Positions 15,170 through 24,435 of a stretch of DNA of 64,000 bases are shown here, in pieces. The notes below the pieces were generated by a model. The model was not told the origin of the DNA, ran no database searches, and saw only the letters and a program-made list of their open reading frames with translations. Position 1 is the first letter of the stretch. Each line of letters starts with the position of its first letter. Both the position numbers and the translations under genes were made by a program. Origin of the DNA: Halobacillus litoralis (lineage in GTDB: Bacteria; Bacillota; Bacilli; Bacillales; Halobacillaceae); the NCBI RefSeq assembly GCF_009856445.1, contig NZ_WMFA01000005.1, positions 62,001 through 126,000 of the forward strand. The letters are read 5' to 3'.

Positions 15170-16030
15170 TTGAGAAAAGTGTGGGTACAATGGGTACTTG
15201 GTCCTTTGGCCTTAGCCATAATTATCGCAATCTATACTCAATACTTTAATGAAGAAGCGGTCATCAAATATTTTCCATTAGATGACAGAAGTGAATTTCA
15301 ATCTTACGGCACATCCTTGAATTTTGCTTCCCAAGAAGATGAGGATGAATATGAAATCCTATGGAATATGTTTTCTGAAAGTGATAAAGCCATGTACTTA
15401 AGACAGGATGTCTCCCTTTTATATGTAAACGGGCGACTAAAAGGCGTGGTGAGCAAGTGGGAGGAAAACACATCAGAAATTAAGAAAGAAACGTCCTTAC
15501 ACGGGGAGGATAGTCAAAAATATCAGGCGATCTCTTTCCATCATGGAGAAATTCATGAGGAGAGTGGTCCGATTAAAAGCATCCAGGCAAGTTCGAAGGA
15601 CGAGCTTTATGTCATTGATTCCCCTCACTCAAAGCGGACCGCATTCAAAAAACCAGCAAATCAAGAGGAGGAGGAATGGAAAAAGAGACTGGACCACTCC
15701 ATTCAGCAACAACTGGAAGTTCAATGGGAAGAGTTGCTGACGCACTATGGCATAAACAAAGAAGACTACACACTTGTACCTTTGACTGATCTCGCAGACT
15801 ACAAAGACAAGCCCTTACCTGGAACGAATGAAGATGTCTCTGAACGAATCAAAGGACAGCTATGGGAAGGTTTATATAAAAACTATGTGCTGGGCATCAG
15901 CGATACAAAATCTTCTCACCCGATTCAGAGCTATATTCCACTCATTCTTTTTGATAAAAAAGGGAAGCATTTGATCGTCCTTTATGAGGATGATACCGGA
16001 AAAAAACATCGGCTCATTCAGTCCTATTAA
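15170..16030 (+). CDS. Unknown membrane-anchored protein
   Basis: A 286-residue protein I do not recognise. It starts at TTG 15170 behind TGAGGAGATG. Residues 8-24 form one hydrophobic helix (WVLGPLALAIIIAIYTQ) after a short basic start, so it is probably anchored with a large acidic domain outside. The rest is hydrophilic, rich in Glu, Lys and Ser, without cysteines or a known motif. It is divergent from spoVAF. Its stop overlaps the gluP stop tail to tail by three bases, with no terminator between. A sporulation or envelope role is possible from position only. Confidence 0.7.
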   Translation: MRKVWVQWVLGPLALAIIIAIYTQYFNEEAVIKYFPLDDRSEFQSYGTSLNFASQEDEDEYEILWNMFSESDKAMYLRQDVSLLYVNGRLKGVVSKWEENTSEIKKETSLHGEDSQKYQAISFHHGEIHEESGPIKSIQASSKDELYVIDSPHSKRTAFKKPANQEEEEWKKRLDHSIQQQLEVQWEELLTHYGINKEDYTLVPLTDLADYKDKPLPGTNEDVSERIKGQLWEGLYKNYVLGISDTKSSHPIQSYIPLILFDKKGKHLIVLYEDDTGKKHRLIQSY

Positions 16031-17556
16031 CGGAGGCTGTCGTATAGTTCTTTAAAATCCTTTTGATCGGGATTAAGGTCAGCGGCTTGTTCTGCATGGT
16101 CAGCCGCTTTCTCTTCTTCACCGTCCTCCTGGTATAATAGCGCTAAATTATAATGTGCCTCTGCCATCTCAGGGGAAAGTTCTAAAACACGAAGCAAATC
16201 TTTCCTTGCTGCACTGGTCTCACCTTTTTGTAAATACGCAAAAGATCGATTAAAAAGAAGAGCAGCCTCATATTCACCAGGTTCTCCCAAAGCTTCACTA
16301 GTAATTTCAATTACTTCATCATAGGCACCCGATTGATTTAGTTCCTGCGTCTCCTGTACCTCACTAAAAACTTTCCCGCTATTGAACAGTCCCATATAAC
16401 CTGTTAATGCCATACCTGAGATAAGTATTAAATAGGCAATAAGAGCAGTCAGCTGTTTAAACCCATTCTTCTGTTTAGGCATACGGACCACCGCAGTTGC
16501 AATAAAACCACCGACCATTCCACCGATATGGGCTCCATTATCGATTTGTGGAACGAGCAGCCCGAAGGAGATATTAAGTAGAACAATAAAAATAAGATTC
16601 CAGCCCATTGTTCGAAAAAACAACTGTTTATGCTGGACACCAAAAAACAAGAGGGCCCCGAACAACCCGAATATGGCACCTGATGCTCCAGCCGCAACAT
16701 GAGGATTCAGCATAAAACTCGCCACACCGCCAAACAAACCTGAAAGTAAATAGATCCATGTGAAACGCCGAGTGCCATACAATTTCTCAACGGCCGTACC
16801 TAAGTAGTAAAGGGCGAACATATTCATGAATAGATGAAGAAACCCTATGTGCAGAAACATAGAAGTAGCGATTCGCCACCATTCCCCATCCATAATGGCG
16901 GGGTTGAATTTTGCGCCGTACTGTATAAGGGTTTCCACCGAAGTACTATCACCCACCCATTCAATGTAAAGAAAAATCAATACATTGACAGCAAGTAAAA
17001 AGTAGGTCATTCGAGGTTTGCCATAATCGAAGATGGACATGACTTGTTTTCTTTGATCTTGTTGTTTCTTAACAAGCTGATGCTTCAAATAGGGCAGCAT
17101 GGCCTCCATTTCGCTTTCACTCACGTGTTGATCAATGAGAGGTTCATCTAATTCAAAAGCATCGTAAAGTTTTTTCTTCTCTCTAGTTTTGCTTTCATTA
17201 TCCATATAGTAAAGGAAGATGGGATTTTTTTGTGAAGCGATATCTTTTTCAACATTTTCCCACTCTTCCACAGGAGGGTGTTCTGAAACATACACTACAT
17301 GGAACTGAACTTTTCCGCCACGGAATAATTTTTTATTTTGAGACAACTGGCGATAAGCTTTCTCAAGGTCCCTCCGCAGCTCATTTCTCCAATTGATTTG
17401 TTTATGTGTTAAGCGGATGACATGGGTCTGCCAATCCTGCTCCTTCTCAAGCCATATTTCCCCTTGTTCTGTACTCATATTAAGCACTTGAAAATCTTGC
17501 GCTACAACAAGGTCATAGGTAAGTTTCCATAAATAATACTCTTGTTCAATAAACAC
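16027..17556 (-). CDS. gluP: Rhomboid intramembrane protease GluP (YqgP) with TPR tail
   Basis: A 509-residue rhomboid protease. The N-terminal cytosolic domain (1-175) is followed by a seven-helix rhomboid core. The catalytic Ser is in GASGAIFG (about residue 292) and the His in GAHIGG (about 343). The C-terminal 110 residues form tetratricopeptide repeats (AEAHYNLALLYQEDGEEEKA). In B. subtilis YqgP cleaves the magnesium transporter MgtE with help of FtsH under manganese stress. The GTG start at 17556 follows GAGGGGGTG and gives VFIEQEYYLWK, which aligns with the known YqgP start. The upstream ATG would add five unsupported residues. Confidence 0.92.
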   Translation of the reverse strand: MFIEQEYYLWKLTYDLVVAQDFQVLNMSTEQGEIWLEKEQDWQTHVIRLTHKQINWRNELRRDLEKAYRQLSQNKKLFRGGKVQFHVVYVSEHPPVEEWENVEKDIASQKNPIFLYYMDNESKTREKKKLYDAFELDEPLIDQHVSESEMEAMLPYLKHQLVKKQQDQRKQVMSIFDYGKPRMTYFLLAVNVLIFLYIEWVGDSTSVETLIQYGAKFNPAIMDGEWWRIATSMFLHIGFLHLFMNMFALYYLGTAVEKLYGTRRFTWIYLLSGLFGGVASFMLNPHVAAGASGAIFGLFGALLFFGVQHKQLFFRTMGWNLIFIVLLNISFGLLVPQIDNGAHIGGMVGGFIATAVVRMPKQKNGFKQLTALIAYLILISGMALTGYMGLFNSGKVFSEVQETQELNQSGAYDEVIEITSEALGEPGEYEAALLFNRSFAYLQKGETSAARKDLLRVLELSPEMAEAHYNLALLYQEDGEEEKAADHAEQAADLNPDQKDFKELYDSLR

Positions 17557-17623
17557 GTTGCACCCCCTCAATTACACCTTCATCATATCATGTCCTTTTG
17601 TTAAGGAGCTAACTGAAAGCATT

Positions 17624-17657
17624 GAAAAAGCCGTCAGGAAGATACCCTGACAGCTTA
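17624..17657 (-). terminator. Terminator of yqgO
   Basis: On the minus strand AAGCTGTCAGG-GTATCTT-CCTGACGGCTT followed by TTTC. One G-U pair. Confidence 0.75.
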
Positions 17658-17663
17658 TTATAT

Positions 17664-17849
17664 TCATAGCCCACGAAACATTTGTGAAAGAAATTTTTGG
17701 CGAATCCAAGGAATGTTCATGGACAAACGAACAAGAAGCTTACGAAGAAAAGGAACCTTCGTAACAATGTCCAACGCTTTGTACCGGTATTTATAAACCG
17801 TTGCTGCAACCGAGCCGATGATCATGACCCATCTGAAAAATTGACGCAT
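17664..17849 (-). CDS. yqgO: YqgO-like small protein
   Basis: About 61 residues from ATG 17849, which has GAGGTG six bases upstream (a GTG three codons earlier is the alternative). The product starts MRQFFRWVMIIGSVAATVYKYRY: a short hydrophobic helix followed by a basic, Leu/Arg-rich amphipathic stretch. It sits next to gluP as yqgO does in B. subtilis, and I name it from that and the size. The function is unknown. It has its own terminator, so it is not read through into gluP. Confidence 0.65.
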   Translation of the reverse strand: MRQFFRWVMIIGSVAATVYKYRYKALDIVTKVPFLRKLLVRLSMNIPWIRQKFLSQMFRGL

Positions 17850-17879
17850 CTCATCCACCTCTTCTTTAATTAGGTGAAC

Positions 17880-18884
<1,005 letters not shown>

Positions 18885-18908
18885 CTAACCCTATTATAAC
18901 TTATAAAT

Positions 18909-18926
18909 TTGCTCACAATTTCACAA
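18909..18926. promoter_or_regulatory. Possible Rex operator upstream of ldh
   Basis: TTGCTCACAATTTCACAA matches 13 of 18 positions of the Rex consensus TTGTGAAATATTTCACAA. The right half-site is perfect and the left is degenerate. A second half-site TTGTGAAA lies at 18939-18946. Confidence 0.35.
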
Positions 18927-18955
18927 TGAATGAATGTTTTGTGAAACCTTTAGAA

Positions 18956-19525
18956 CTAAAGATGGTATGTAAATCGTACTCCGCTTTCTGTAAGCACATA
19001 TTCCACTCTTTGATCGAATTCTTCAAAAGGAAGTGGCGAGTATTTTTGTCGATCGGAAGCAATCATTACTGTTTTCCCACGAAAGCCTTCAATGAATCGA
19101 TCAAAATATCCTCCTCCGTACCCTATTCTGTACCCTTTTTCATCAAATAACAGACCTGGTACAAGAAGAAGATCCATTTCATTTTTCTCCACTAAAGCTG
19201 AGCTCTCAGGCTTGGGTTCCCTTAAACCAAAATAGACTCTTTCTAATTGATCATACTTCTCCAAATGATAAAAATCCATCTCTCGATTCTGAGGAATACA
19301 TTTGGGCACAACCATTTTCTTGCCGGTCCGCCATCCTTCCTCAATTATAGGCTCTGTAGACCATTCATGCGTCTGAGATAATGTAACCCCCACGACCTCA
19401 GCATTCTTCCATAGTTCGCTTTTGAACAACGTCTCATGCATTTTTGCTTCTAGATGGAGTCTATCTTTTACACTGATCTCCTGAAGAATCTTTCTTCCTT
19501 TAAACCTAAGTTCATTCTTTTCCAA
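18956..19525 (-). CDS. yqgN: 5-formyltetrahydrofolate cyclo-ligase
   Basis: Converts 5-formyltetrahydrofolate to 5,10-methenyltetrahydrofolate with ATP, returning the storage folate to one-carbon metabolism. About 189 residues from TTG 19525, which follows GGGGAGGTG; an ATG ten codons upstream lacks a ribosome site. The family signature is complete: LLLVPGLLFDEKGYRIGYGGG followed by YFDRF. The basic N-terminal helix (LRFKGRKIL) is also typical. It lies between ldh and rpmG; B. subtilis has yqgN next to rpmGA. Confidence 0.92.
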   Translation of the reverse strand: MEKNELRFKGRKILQEISVKDRLHLEAKMHETLFKSELWKNAEVVGVTLSQTHEWSTEPIIEEGWRTGKKMVVPKCIPQNREMDFYHLEKYDQLERVYFGLREPKPESSALVEKNEMDLLLVPGLLFDEKGYRIGYGGGYFDRFIEGFRGKTVMIASDRQKYSPLPFEEFDQRVEYVLTESGVRFTYHL

Positions 19526-19593
19526 ACCAACACCTCCCCTTCTGCTTACATACATTGTTTAATAACAATTAGGCTCGCGAGTAGCATTTGGAT

Positions 19594-19626
19594 ATAAAAA
19601 AAACAGTAGGAAATAATCCTACTGCT
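19594..19626 (-). terminator. Terminator of rpmG
   Basis: On the minus strand GCAGTAGGA-TTATT-TCCTACTG followed by eight T. It starts right at the rpmG stop codon. Confidence 0.88.
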
Positions 19627-19775
19627 TACTTTGTTTCACGGTGAAGCGTGTGCTTCCCTACGCGTGGGCTATATTTCATAAGCTCTAGACGCTCTGGGTT
19701 TTTACGCTTGTTTTTTGTGCTAATATAATTGCGGTCACCAGTTTCGGTGCATGCAAGTGTAATGTTTACGCGCAT
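19626..19775 (-). CDS. rpmG: Ribosomal protein L33
   Basis: A 49-residue 50S subunit protein starting [13 protein letters not shown] and ending [10 protein letters not shown]. Only one cysteine remains (Cys9). The zinc-binding CxxC pairs of the other L33 type are missing, so this is the zinc-independent (C-minus) paralogue, the kind made when zinc is scarce in B. subtilis. ATTAGGAGG precedes the ATG. An extended -10 promoter lies upstream. Confidence 0.93.
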   Translation of the reverse strand: MRVNITLACTETGDRNYISTKNKRKNPERLELMKYSPRVGKHTLHRETK

Positions 19776-19817
19776 TATTATTCCTCCTAATCATAAAAGC
19801 TATTCACTGTCTCATTC

Positions 19818-19845
19818 ACATTATCAGACTAATTCATAATACCAA
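19818..19845 (-). promoter_or_regulatory. Promoter of rpmG
   Basis: On the minus strand TTGGTA, 16 bases, TAATGT, with an extended -10 (TGATAATGT). It is 43 bases upstream of the start codon. Confidence 0.5.
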
Positions 19846-19958
19846 AAACGATTGGACCTTTCAAGTAGTTATTCAGCTAAAAACGGTGAAATATCCCATA
19901 GCCACGCATCTGAATCTATGATATAAATAAATGTGGACAACCAAAGGAGTGATACAGC

Positions 19959-20336
19959 TTGATTTATGTGATTGGTACATTGGCTGCTGTTGCCCTTGGT
20001 CTTTTTATTCTTTCATACTTCATGAATGACAGGATGAAAGAACTTGAAAACCAAGTCGAACAGGTCAATATGACAATGATGCAAAGCAACTACCAGCTAA
20101 AAAAGAAAATGAAGGTTTTAGAAGAAGAGCTTCTGGCTGAAGATTTAACCCAGGAAATCATGAAACAACCTCTGAAGAAAAAAGAAACTCCCCGTAGCCT
20201 TCCCTTAGTAGATACGGTTCTATCCATGTATCAAAAGGGATATAAAACTCATTACATAGCAAAACAGACGAATTTGAGCGAGCATGATGTTCAGTCGATG
20301 ATTCAACAGCAAAAAACTGGCGGTGTTCAGTCATGA
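19959..20336 (+). CDS. Unknown membrane-anchored coiled-coil protein with HTH-like tail
   Basis: A 125-residue protein starting at TTG 19959 behind AAAGGAGTGAT. Residues 1-20 form a membrane helix. Residues 24-62 are Glu/Lys/Met-rich and likely coiled coil (MKELENQVEQVNMTMM). Residues 82-118 resemble a helix-turn-helix (YQKGYKTHYIAKQTNLSEHDVQ). The layout recalls DUF6115/SwrB-like proteins of Bacilli, but I am not sure of a family. It overlaps the next gene by four bases (ATGA), so the two form a unit. It is not found at this position in the B. subtilis order. Confidence 0.65.
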   Translation: MIYVIGTLAAVALGLFILSYFMNDRMKELENQVEQVNMTMMQSNYQLKKKMKVLEEELLAEDLTQEIMKQPLKKKETPRSLPLVDTVLSMYQKGYKTHYIAKQTNLSEHDVQSMIQQQKTGGVQS

Positions 20337-20782
20337 AACAGTGGATACGCTCCTATTCCCTGGGCTTACTTACAGCGGTGATTGTGTTTGCTATATCCTA
20401 CTGGAATATAGAAGCCGCTTCCTCTACAGCCGCAGAAAAAGAGTACACAGCGGATGAAATGATTGAAAAGCTCCAAAGTGAAGGATATCGAACATTAACT
20501 ATGGACGAGTGGAAAGCTCTTAAGGAAAGTGACAACAGGGAATCATCCACACCCACCCCTGTTGAAGAGCCTGTAACGACCTTTTCTATTGACATCGTCT
20601 CAGGCACTACAACTGATGATATCAGTGAAAAATTGATCCAGGCCAATATCATAAAAGATGCAAACGAATTTGAATCCTTCATGAAAGATAATGATTACAG
20701 CCGCTACATTCAGATTGGTCAGGCTACACTAAATTCAGGAATGTCACATCAGGAAATCGCTGAAGCTATTACATCCAAATAA
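20333..20782 (+). CDS. Secreted or anchored protein with MltG/YceG-like LysM subdomain
   Basis: A 149-residue protein with an N-terminal membrane helix or signal (residues 8-27), a Ser/Thr/Pro linker (about 65-82) and a C-terminal domain. The pattern IDIVSGTTTDDISEKLIQANII, then DANEFESFM and GQATLNSGMSHQEIAEAI, resembles the LysM-like subdomain of endolytic transglycosylase MltG. The catalytic MltG domain is absent, so no enzyme activity is expected. It may bind glycan. Translation is coupled to the coiled-coil partner upstream. A terminator follows. Confidence 0.65.
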   Translation: MKQWIRSYSLGLLTAVIVFAISYWNIEAASSTAAEKEYTADEMIEKLQSEGYRTLTMDEWKALKESDNRESSTPTPVEEPVTTFSIDIVSGTTTDDISEKLIQANIIKDANEFESFMKDNDYSRYIQIGQATLNSGMSHQEIAEAITSK

Positions 20783-20810
20783 AAGAAGCCGCATTATAGC
20801 GGCTTCTTTT
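20781..20810 (+). terminator. Terminator of the 19959-20782 two-gene unit
   Basis: The stem AAAAGAAGCCGC-ATTATA-GCGGCTTCTTTT, perfectly paired, overlaps the stop codon. Confidence 0.88.
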
Positions 20811-20935
20811 ATTTTTCTTTTTTTAAAGTAGCATTCCAACTTCACCTTGAGGATCTGGAGTAATATATAGATTCCCTGTAGGAAACAATTAGCGCACGCT
20901 TATCTGCATTAATAAGATGAAATGACTTCCAGACT

Positions 20936-20972
20936 AAAAAGACATGAATCGAAGCCATCGATTCATGTCTTT
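20936..20972 (-). terminator. Terminator of the pst-phoU operon
   Basis: On the minus strand AAAAGACATGAATCGATGG-CTTCGATTCATGTCTTTT, followed by TAGTC. A long stable stem just after phoU. Confidence 0.85.
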
Positions 20973-20980
20973 TGTTTCTA

Positions 20981-21640
20981 CTATTTGTTCAAATCATACG
21001 TTCTACCCTTCACCAGATAGAAGATACTTTCGCCGATGTTCGTTATATGATCAGCAAAGCGCTCAATATATCTGGCTATATAAGCCATCTGCATGATGTG
21101 CTGGATCTGCTGTGGGTTTATTGCCGTCAATTCAAGCATTTCCTTTACAATCGAACCATACTTTTTATCTACAACATCATCCATCTCAGCCAGCTTATTC
21201 GCTAACGAAATATCTTCATACTCGAATGATTTAATGGCCAGATCTACCATATCCATAGCCAGGACAGCCATTTCACGCAACTCAGGATCTACTTCAATCC
21301 CATGTTGCTCACCTAAGTGAATCGTTGCTTTCGCAATATTAGTCGAATGATCAGCCATGCGTTCCAGGTCACTGGAAATCTTAATGGCGATGATGATCCT
21401 TCTTAAATCTCTCGCTACCGGCTGTTGCTTCGCCAGCATCAAAATAGCATCATCATTTATCTTTTCTTCCTTACGATCGATGACTGCGTCATCTTCCAAG
21501 ATTTTTTTTGCAGCCTCTACATCCCCTTGATACAAGACATGGATTGCTTGATCAAGTGAATCTTTTGCATCATGAGCTAACTCTTTAATTTGTTTCTTTA
21601 AGTCCTCGAGTTCTTCTTCAAAATGAACACGGATTGACAT
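20981..21640 (-). CDS. phoU: Phosphate signalling protein PhoU
   Basis: A 219-residue all-helical protein with two PhoU repeats. Each has the metal-binding acidic motif: ERMADHSTNIA in the first half and ERFADHITNIGE near the end. It is a cytoplasmic negative modulator linking the Pst transporter to the Pho sensor kinase and preventing phosphate overload. GGGGGGATA precedes the ATG. It is the last gene of the pst operon. B. subtilis, as I recall, has two pstB copies and no phoU here, so the E. coli-like arrangement differs from that model. Confidence 0.94.
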   Translation of the reverse strand: MSIRVHFEEELEDLKKQIKELAHDAKDSLDQAIHVLYQGDVEAAKKILEDDAVIDRKEEKINDDAILMLAKQQPVARDLRRIIIAIKISSDLERMADHSTNIAKATIHLGEQHGIEVDPELREMAVLAMDMVDLAIKSFEYEDISLANKLAEMDDVVDKKYGSIVKEMLELTAINPQQIQHIMQMAYIARYIERFADHITNIGESIFYLVKGRTYDLNK

Positions 21641-21659
21641 AGTATATCCCCCCTGAAAA

Positions 21660-22508
21660 TTAGCCGAAGCGTCCAGTAATATAGTCTTCTGTTCGCTTAT
21701 CGTGAGGGTTTTGGAACAAGTTATCTGTGTCAGCGAACTCTATTAATTCTCCATTTAGGAAAAAGGCTGTTTTATCTGATATACGCGCAGCTTGCTGCAT
21801 GTTGTGTGTAACGATAATAATACTGTATTTTTCTTTCAACTCCTGAACAAGCTCTTCTACTTTTGCAGTAGAAATCGGGTCTAATGCTGAAGTGGGCTCG
21901 TCCATCAAGATAACATCAGGTTCAACTGCTAAAGCACGCGCGATACAAACACGCTGCTGCTGACCACCAGATAGACCATAGGCATTTTCATTTAAACGAT
22001 CTTTCAGCTCATCCCAAATCGCCGCACCTCTTAAACTTTTCTCAACGATTTGATCCAATACTTCTTTCTTTTTAATCCCATGGATTCTTGGTCCATATGC
22101 TACATTATCATATACACTCTTAGGGAATGGGTTAGGTTTTTGGAACACCATTCCTACCTTTGTGCGAAGGTATTCTTCTTTATATTTACTACTGAAGATT
22201 TCCTGATCACGATACTTAATGGATCCTGATGTCTTGACGATTGGTACCATTTCAACCATGCGGTTTAATGTTTTCAAGAACGTGGATTTTCCGCAGCCGG
22301 AAGGTCCTATAATAGCTGTCACCTGCTTCTCCGGCACCTCCATGCTCACTTCATATAGAGCCTGGTCTGAGCCATACCATAAGTTCAAGTCATTCACTTC
22401 AATAATGCTATTCATTTTCTCTTTTTTAATTCCCTCTTTTTTCACCTCAGGCTTCGTAGTTCCCTGGTTTACCTTTTTATTTGTTTTCTCTTCCATTACT
22501 TTATTCAT
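21660..22508 (-). CDS. pstB: Phosphate ABC transporter ATP-binding protein
   Basis: ATPase of the high-affinity phosphate importer. Walker A is GPSGCGKST, signature LSGGQQQR, Walker [14 protein letters not shown], switch His in VTHNMQQA. The 282 residues include a Lys/Glu/Thr-rich extension of about 31 residues before the conserved start [18 protein letters not shown] supports the upstream ATG (MNKVMEEK), so the extension is probably real. Only one pstB is present, between pstA and phoU. Confidence 0.94.
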   Translation of the reverse strand: MNKVMEEKTNKKVNQGTTKPEVKKEGIKKEKMNSIIEVNDLNLWYGSDQALYEVSMEVPEKQVTAIIGPSGCGKSTFLKTLNRMVEMVPIVKTSGSIKYRDQEIFSSKYKEEYLRTKVGMVFQKPNPFPKSVYDNVAYGPRIHGIKKKEVLDQIVEKSLRGAAIWDELKDRLNENAYGLSGGQQQRVCIARALAVEPDVILMDEPTSALDPISTAKVEELVQELKEKYSIIIVTHNMQQAARISDKTAFFLNGELIEFADTDNLFQNPHDKRTEDYITGRFG

Positions 22509-22530
22509 ATTGAAACCCTCCTCATCCTAA

Positions 22531-23409
22531 TTAAAGACGACGTTGATATTTGTTCCTGATCAAAACAGCAATTGAATTCATTAGTAGTAAAACGGCTAAC
22601 AGAACAATAATTCCTGCTCCTGCAACAAACTGCCATTCTTCCTGCGGTCTACCTGTCCAGTTGTAAATCTGAATCGGCATGACGGTATATTTAGCCAGCA
22701 ATGAGTCTGGTAAGGTGTAAATGGCAGTGGCCGCACCTACGATAATTAAGGGTGCAGTCTCACCAATGGCACGGGACAAAGCGATAATGGCACCTGTAAG
22801 AATCCCCGGAATAGCTGCAGGAAGAATAACCCGGGCAATGGTTTGCCATTTGGAAGCTCCCATACCATAAGATGCTTCCTTAATTTCAGCTGGTACTGAT
22901 CGGACTGCTTCTTGAGCAGCTACTACAATGACAGGAAGAATCAACAACGCCATTGTTAAGCCACCAGCAATGAGTGTATAACCAAAGTTAAACATATAAA
23001 CAAAGAAAGTTAATCCTAATAGTCCGAATACAATGGAAGGTACACCAGCTAAGTTTTGAATGTTCACTCTGATAAACTCCGTGAATTTATTTTTAGGTGC
23101 GTACTCTTCCAAATAAATGGCTGTTGCAACCCCAATGATGACGGCAAATATTGCAACAATAATCATTAAGAAAATGGATCCGATTAATCCGGCATAAATA
23201 CCAGCTTCTTCTGGATATGGTGCTGGGAAGTTCAAAATATAATCAAGACTTAAATAACCAATTCCTTGAGTCAATACACGATAAAAAAGTAAGACTAGAA
23301 AGACTAATCCCACTGCAGTAGCCAGGCCGAACAAGACCATGAGGATTTTGTTGATGGCTACTCTCCCTTCCATACGTTTCTTAATATTTTGTTCATTTTG
23401 ACCAAGCAT
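22531..23409 (-). CDS. pstA: Phosphate ABC transporter permease PstA
   Basis: A 292-residue inner-membrane permease with six helices and the EAA-type loop ASYGMGASKWQTIARVILPAA. It pairs with PstC to form the phosphate channel. The start is the ATG at 23409, which overlaps the pstC stop by one base (TGATG) and follows GGGAGG. A TTG one codon upstream is less well spaced. Confidence 0.94.
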   Translation of the reverse strand: MLGQNEQNIKKRMEGRVAINKILMVLFGLATAVGLVFLVLLFYRVLTQGIGYLSLDYILNFPAPYPEEAGIYAGLIGSIFLMIIVAIFAVIIGVATAIYLEEYAPKNKFTEFIRVNIQNLAGVPSIVFGLLGLTFFVYMFNFGYTLIAGGLTMALLILPVIVVAAQEAVRSVPAEIKEASYGMGASKWQTIARVILPAAIPGILTGAIIALSRAIGETAPLIIVGAATAIYTLPDSLLAKYTVMPIQIYNWTGRPQEEWQFVAGAGIIVLLAVLLLMNSIAVLIRNKYQRRL

Positions 23410-24356
23410 CAATATTCCTCCCTGAACTTACGAGAAATGTACTGTGCAATAAGGTTCATGACGAGTGTAAAGACAAACAATGTCATTCCTACTGCATACA
23501 AACTGTAGTAAATAGTAGATCCGAAAGTGGTATCCCCTGTTGCTGCCTGGACAATGAAAGCAGTCATGGTTTGAATCGATTCTGTCGGATTGAAGGTTAG
23601 GTTAGGTGTAGCCCCTGCTGCGATCGTTACAATCATTGTTTCTCCGATAGCTCTTGAAATTGCAAGAACGATGGAAGCGATGATTCCAGAAAGTGCGGCA
23701 GGCAAGACTACCTTAAATACAACTTCCAGTTTTGTTGCACCTAATCCGTAAGCTCCTTCCCGCAAAGCATTAGGAACAGAGTTCATAGCATCTTCTGAAA
23801 GGGATGCCACCATAGGAATAATCATAATACCGACAACGAATCCACCACTAAGGGCGTTAAAAATTCCCAAATCAGGAATGAAAGATTGGAACATTGGTGT
23901 GATGAACGTCAAAGCAAAATAACCATAAACGACAGTCGGAATTCCTGCTAAAACTTCAAGCACAGGTTTAATCACACGTCTTACTTTATCATTTGCATAT
24001 TCACTCAAAAATATGGCAGACATAAGTCCCAATGGTACAGCTACCAGCGTAGCAATCAAAGTGATGAGTAACGTACCACCAATCAACGGTGCGACTCCAT
24101 ACTCACCAGACCAAGGTGACCAGCTTGTACCTGTATAAAAATCAACTAAAGACACATTGGAAAAGAAGCCAATAGACTCTCTCAACAAAGTAAACAATAT
24201 CCCTACAGTTGTTAGAACACTAACTGCAGCACAAAGAAGCAAGAAAAAAGGAATGATTTTCTCTATTCTTTCCCCAAGACTTTTCTTATTCTTATTCCTT
24301 TCGATCATTTGTTGGACGTCAATCATATTTCCCTCTGATTGTAACCCCTTGTCCAT
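23409..24356 (-). CDS. pstC: Phosphate ABC transporter permease PstC
   Basis: A 315-residue permease with six helices and the coupling loop GAYGLGATKLEVVFKVVLPAA. The start is placed at ATG 24356 (MDKGLQSEG) behind GAGAGGAG; the frame is open 18 codons further, through the upstream stem-loop, without a ribosome site. It is separated from pstS by about 80 bases that hold a hairpin, which may set the ratio of binding protein to permease. Confidence 0.93.
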   Translation of the reverse strand: MDKGLQSEGNMIDVQQMIERNKNKKSLGERIEKIIPFFLLLCAAVSVLTTVGILFTLLRESIGFFSNVSLVDFYTGTSWSPWSGEYGVAPLIGGTLLITLIATLVAVPLGLMSAIFLSEYANDKVRRVIKPVLEVLAGIPTVVYGYFALTFITPMFQSFIPDLGIFNALSGGFVVGIMIIPMVASLSEDAMNSVPNALREGAYGLGATKLEVVFKVVLPAALSGIIASIVLAISRAIGETMIVTIAAGATPNLTFNPTESIQTMTAFIVQAATGDTTFGSTIYYSLYAVGMTLFVFTLVMNLIAQYISRKFREEY

Positions 24357-24383
24357 GTTAAAATCTCCTCTCATCCATAAGGC

Positions 24384-24413
24384 AAGGTGAGACCCCAAAT
24401 TAAGTCTCACCTT
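24384..24413 (-). promoter_or_regulatory. Intercistronic stem-loop between pstS and pstC
   Basis: AAGGTGAGAC pairs perfectly with GTCTCACCTT around a ten-base loop. There is no T-run after it on the transcribed strand, so it is more likely an mRNA-stabilising or attenuating hairpin than a full terminator. It would favour high pstS mRNA levels. Confidence 0.6.
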
Positions 24414-24435
24414 CCTTTTTAGGTTTTCAAATCAA

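Noticed and set aside
18919-18946. Dyad TTTCACAA-N12-TTGTGAAA as the terminator of yqgN
   Set aside because: No T-run follows it on the minus strand, and the half-sites look more like Rex sites.
20333-20782. Calling this gene an active endolytic transglycosylase MltG
   Set aside because: Only the LysM-like part is present; the catalytic domain with its Glu is absent.
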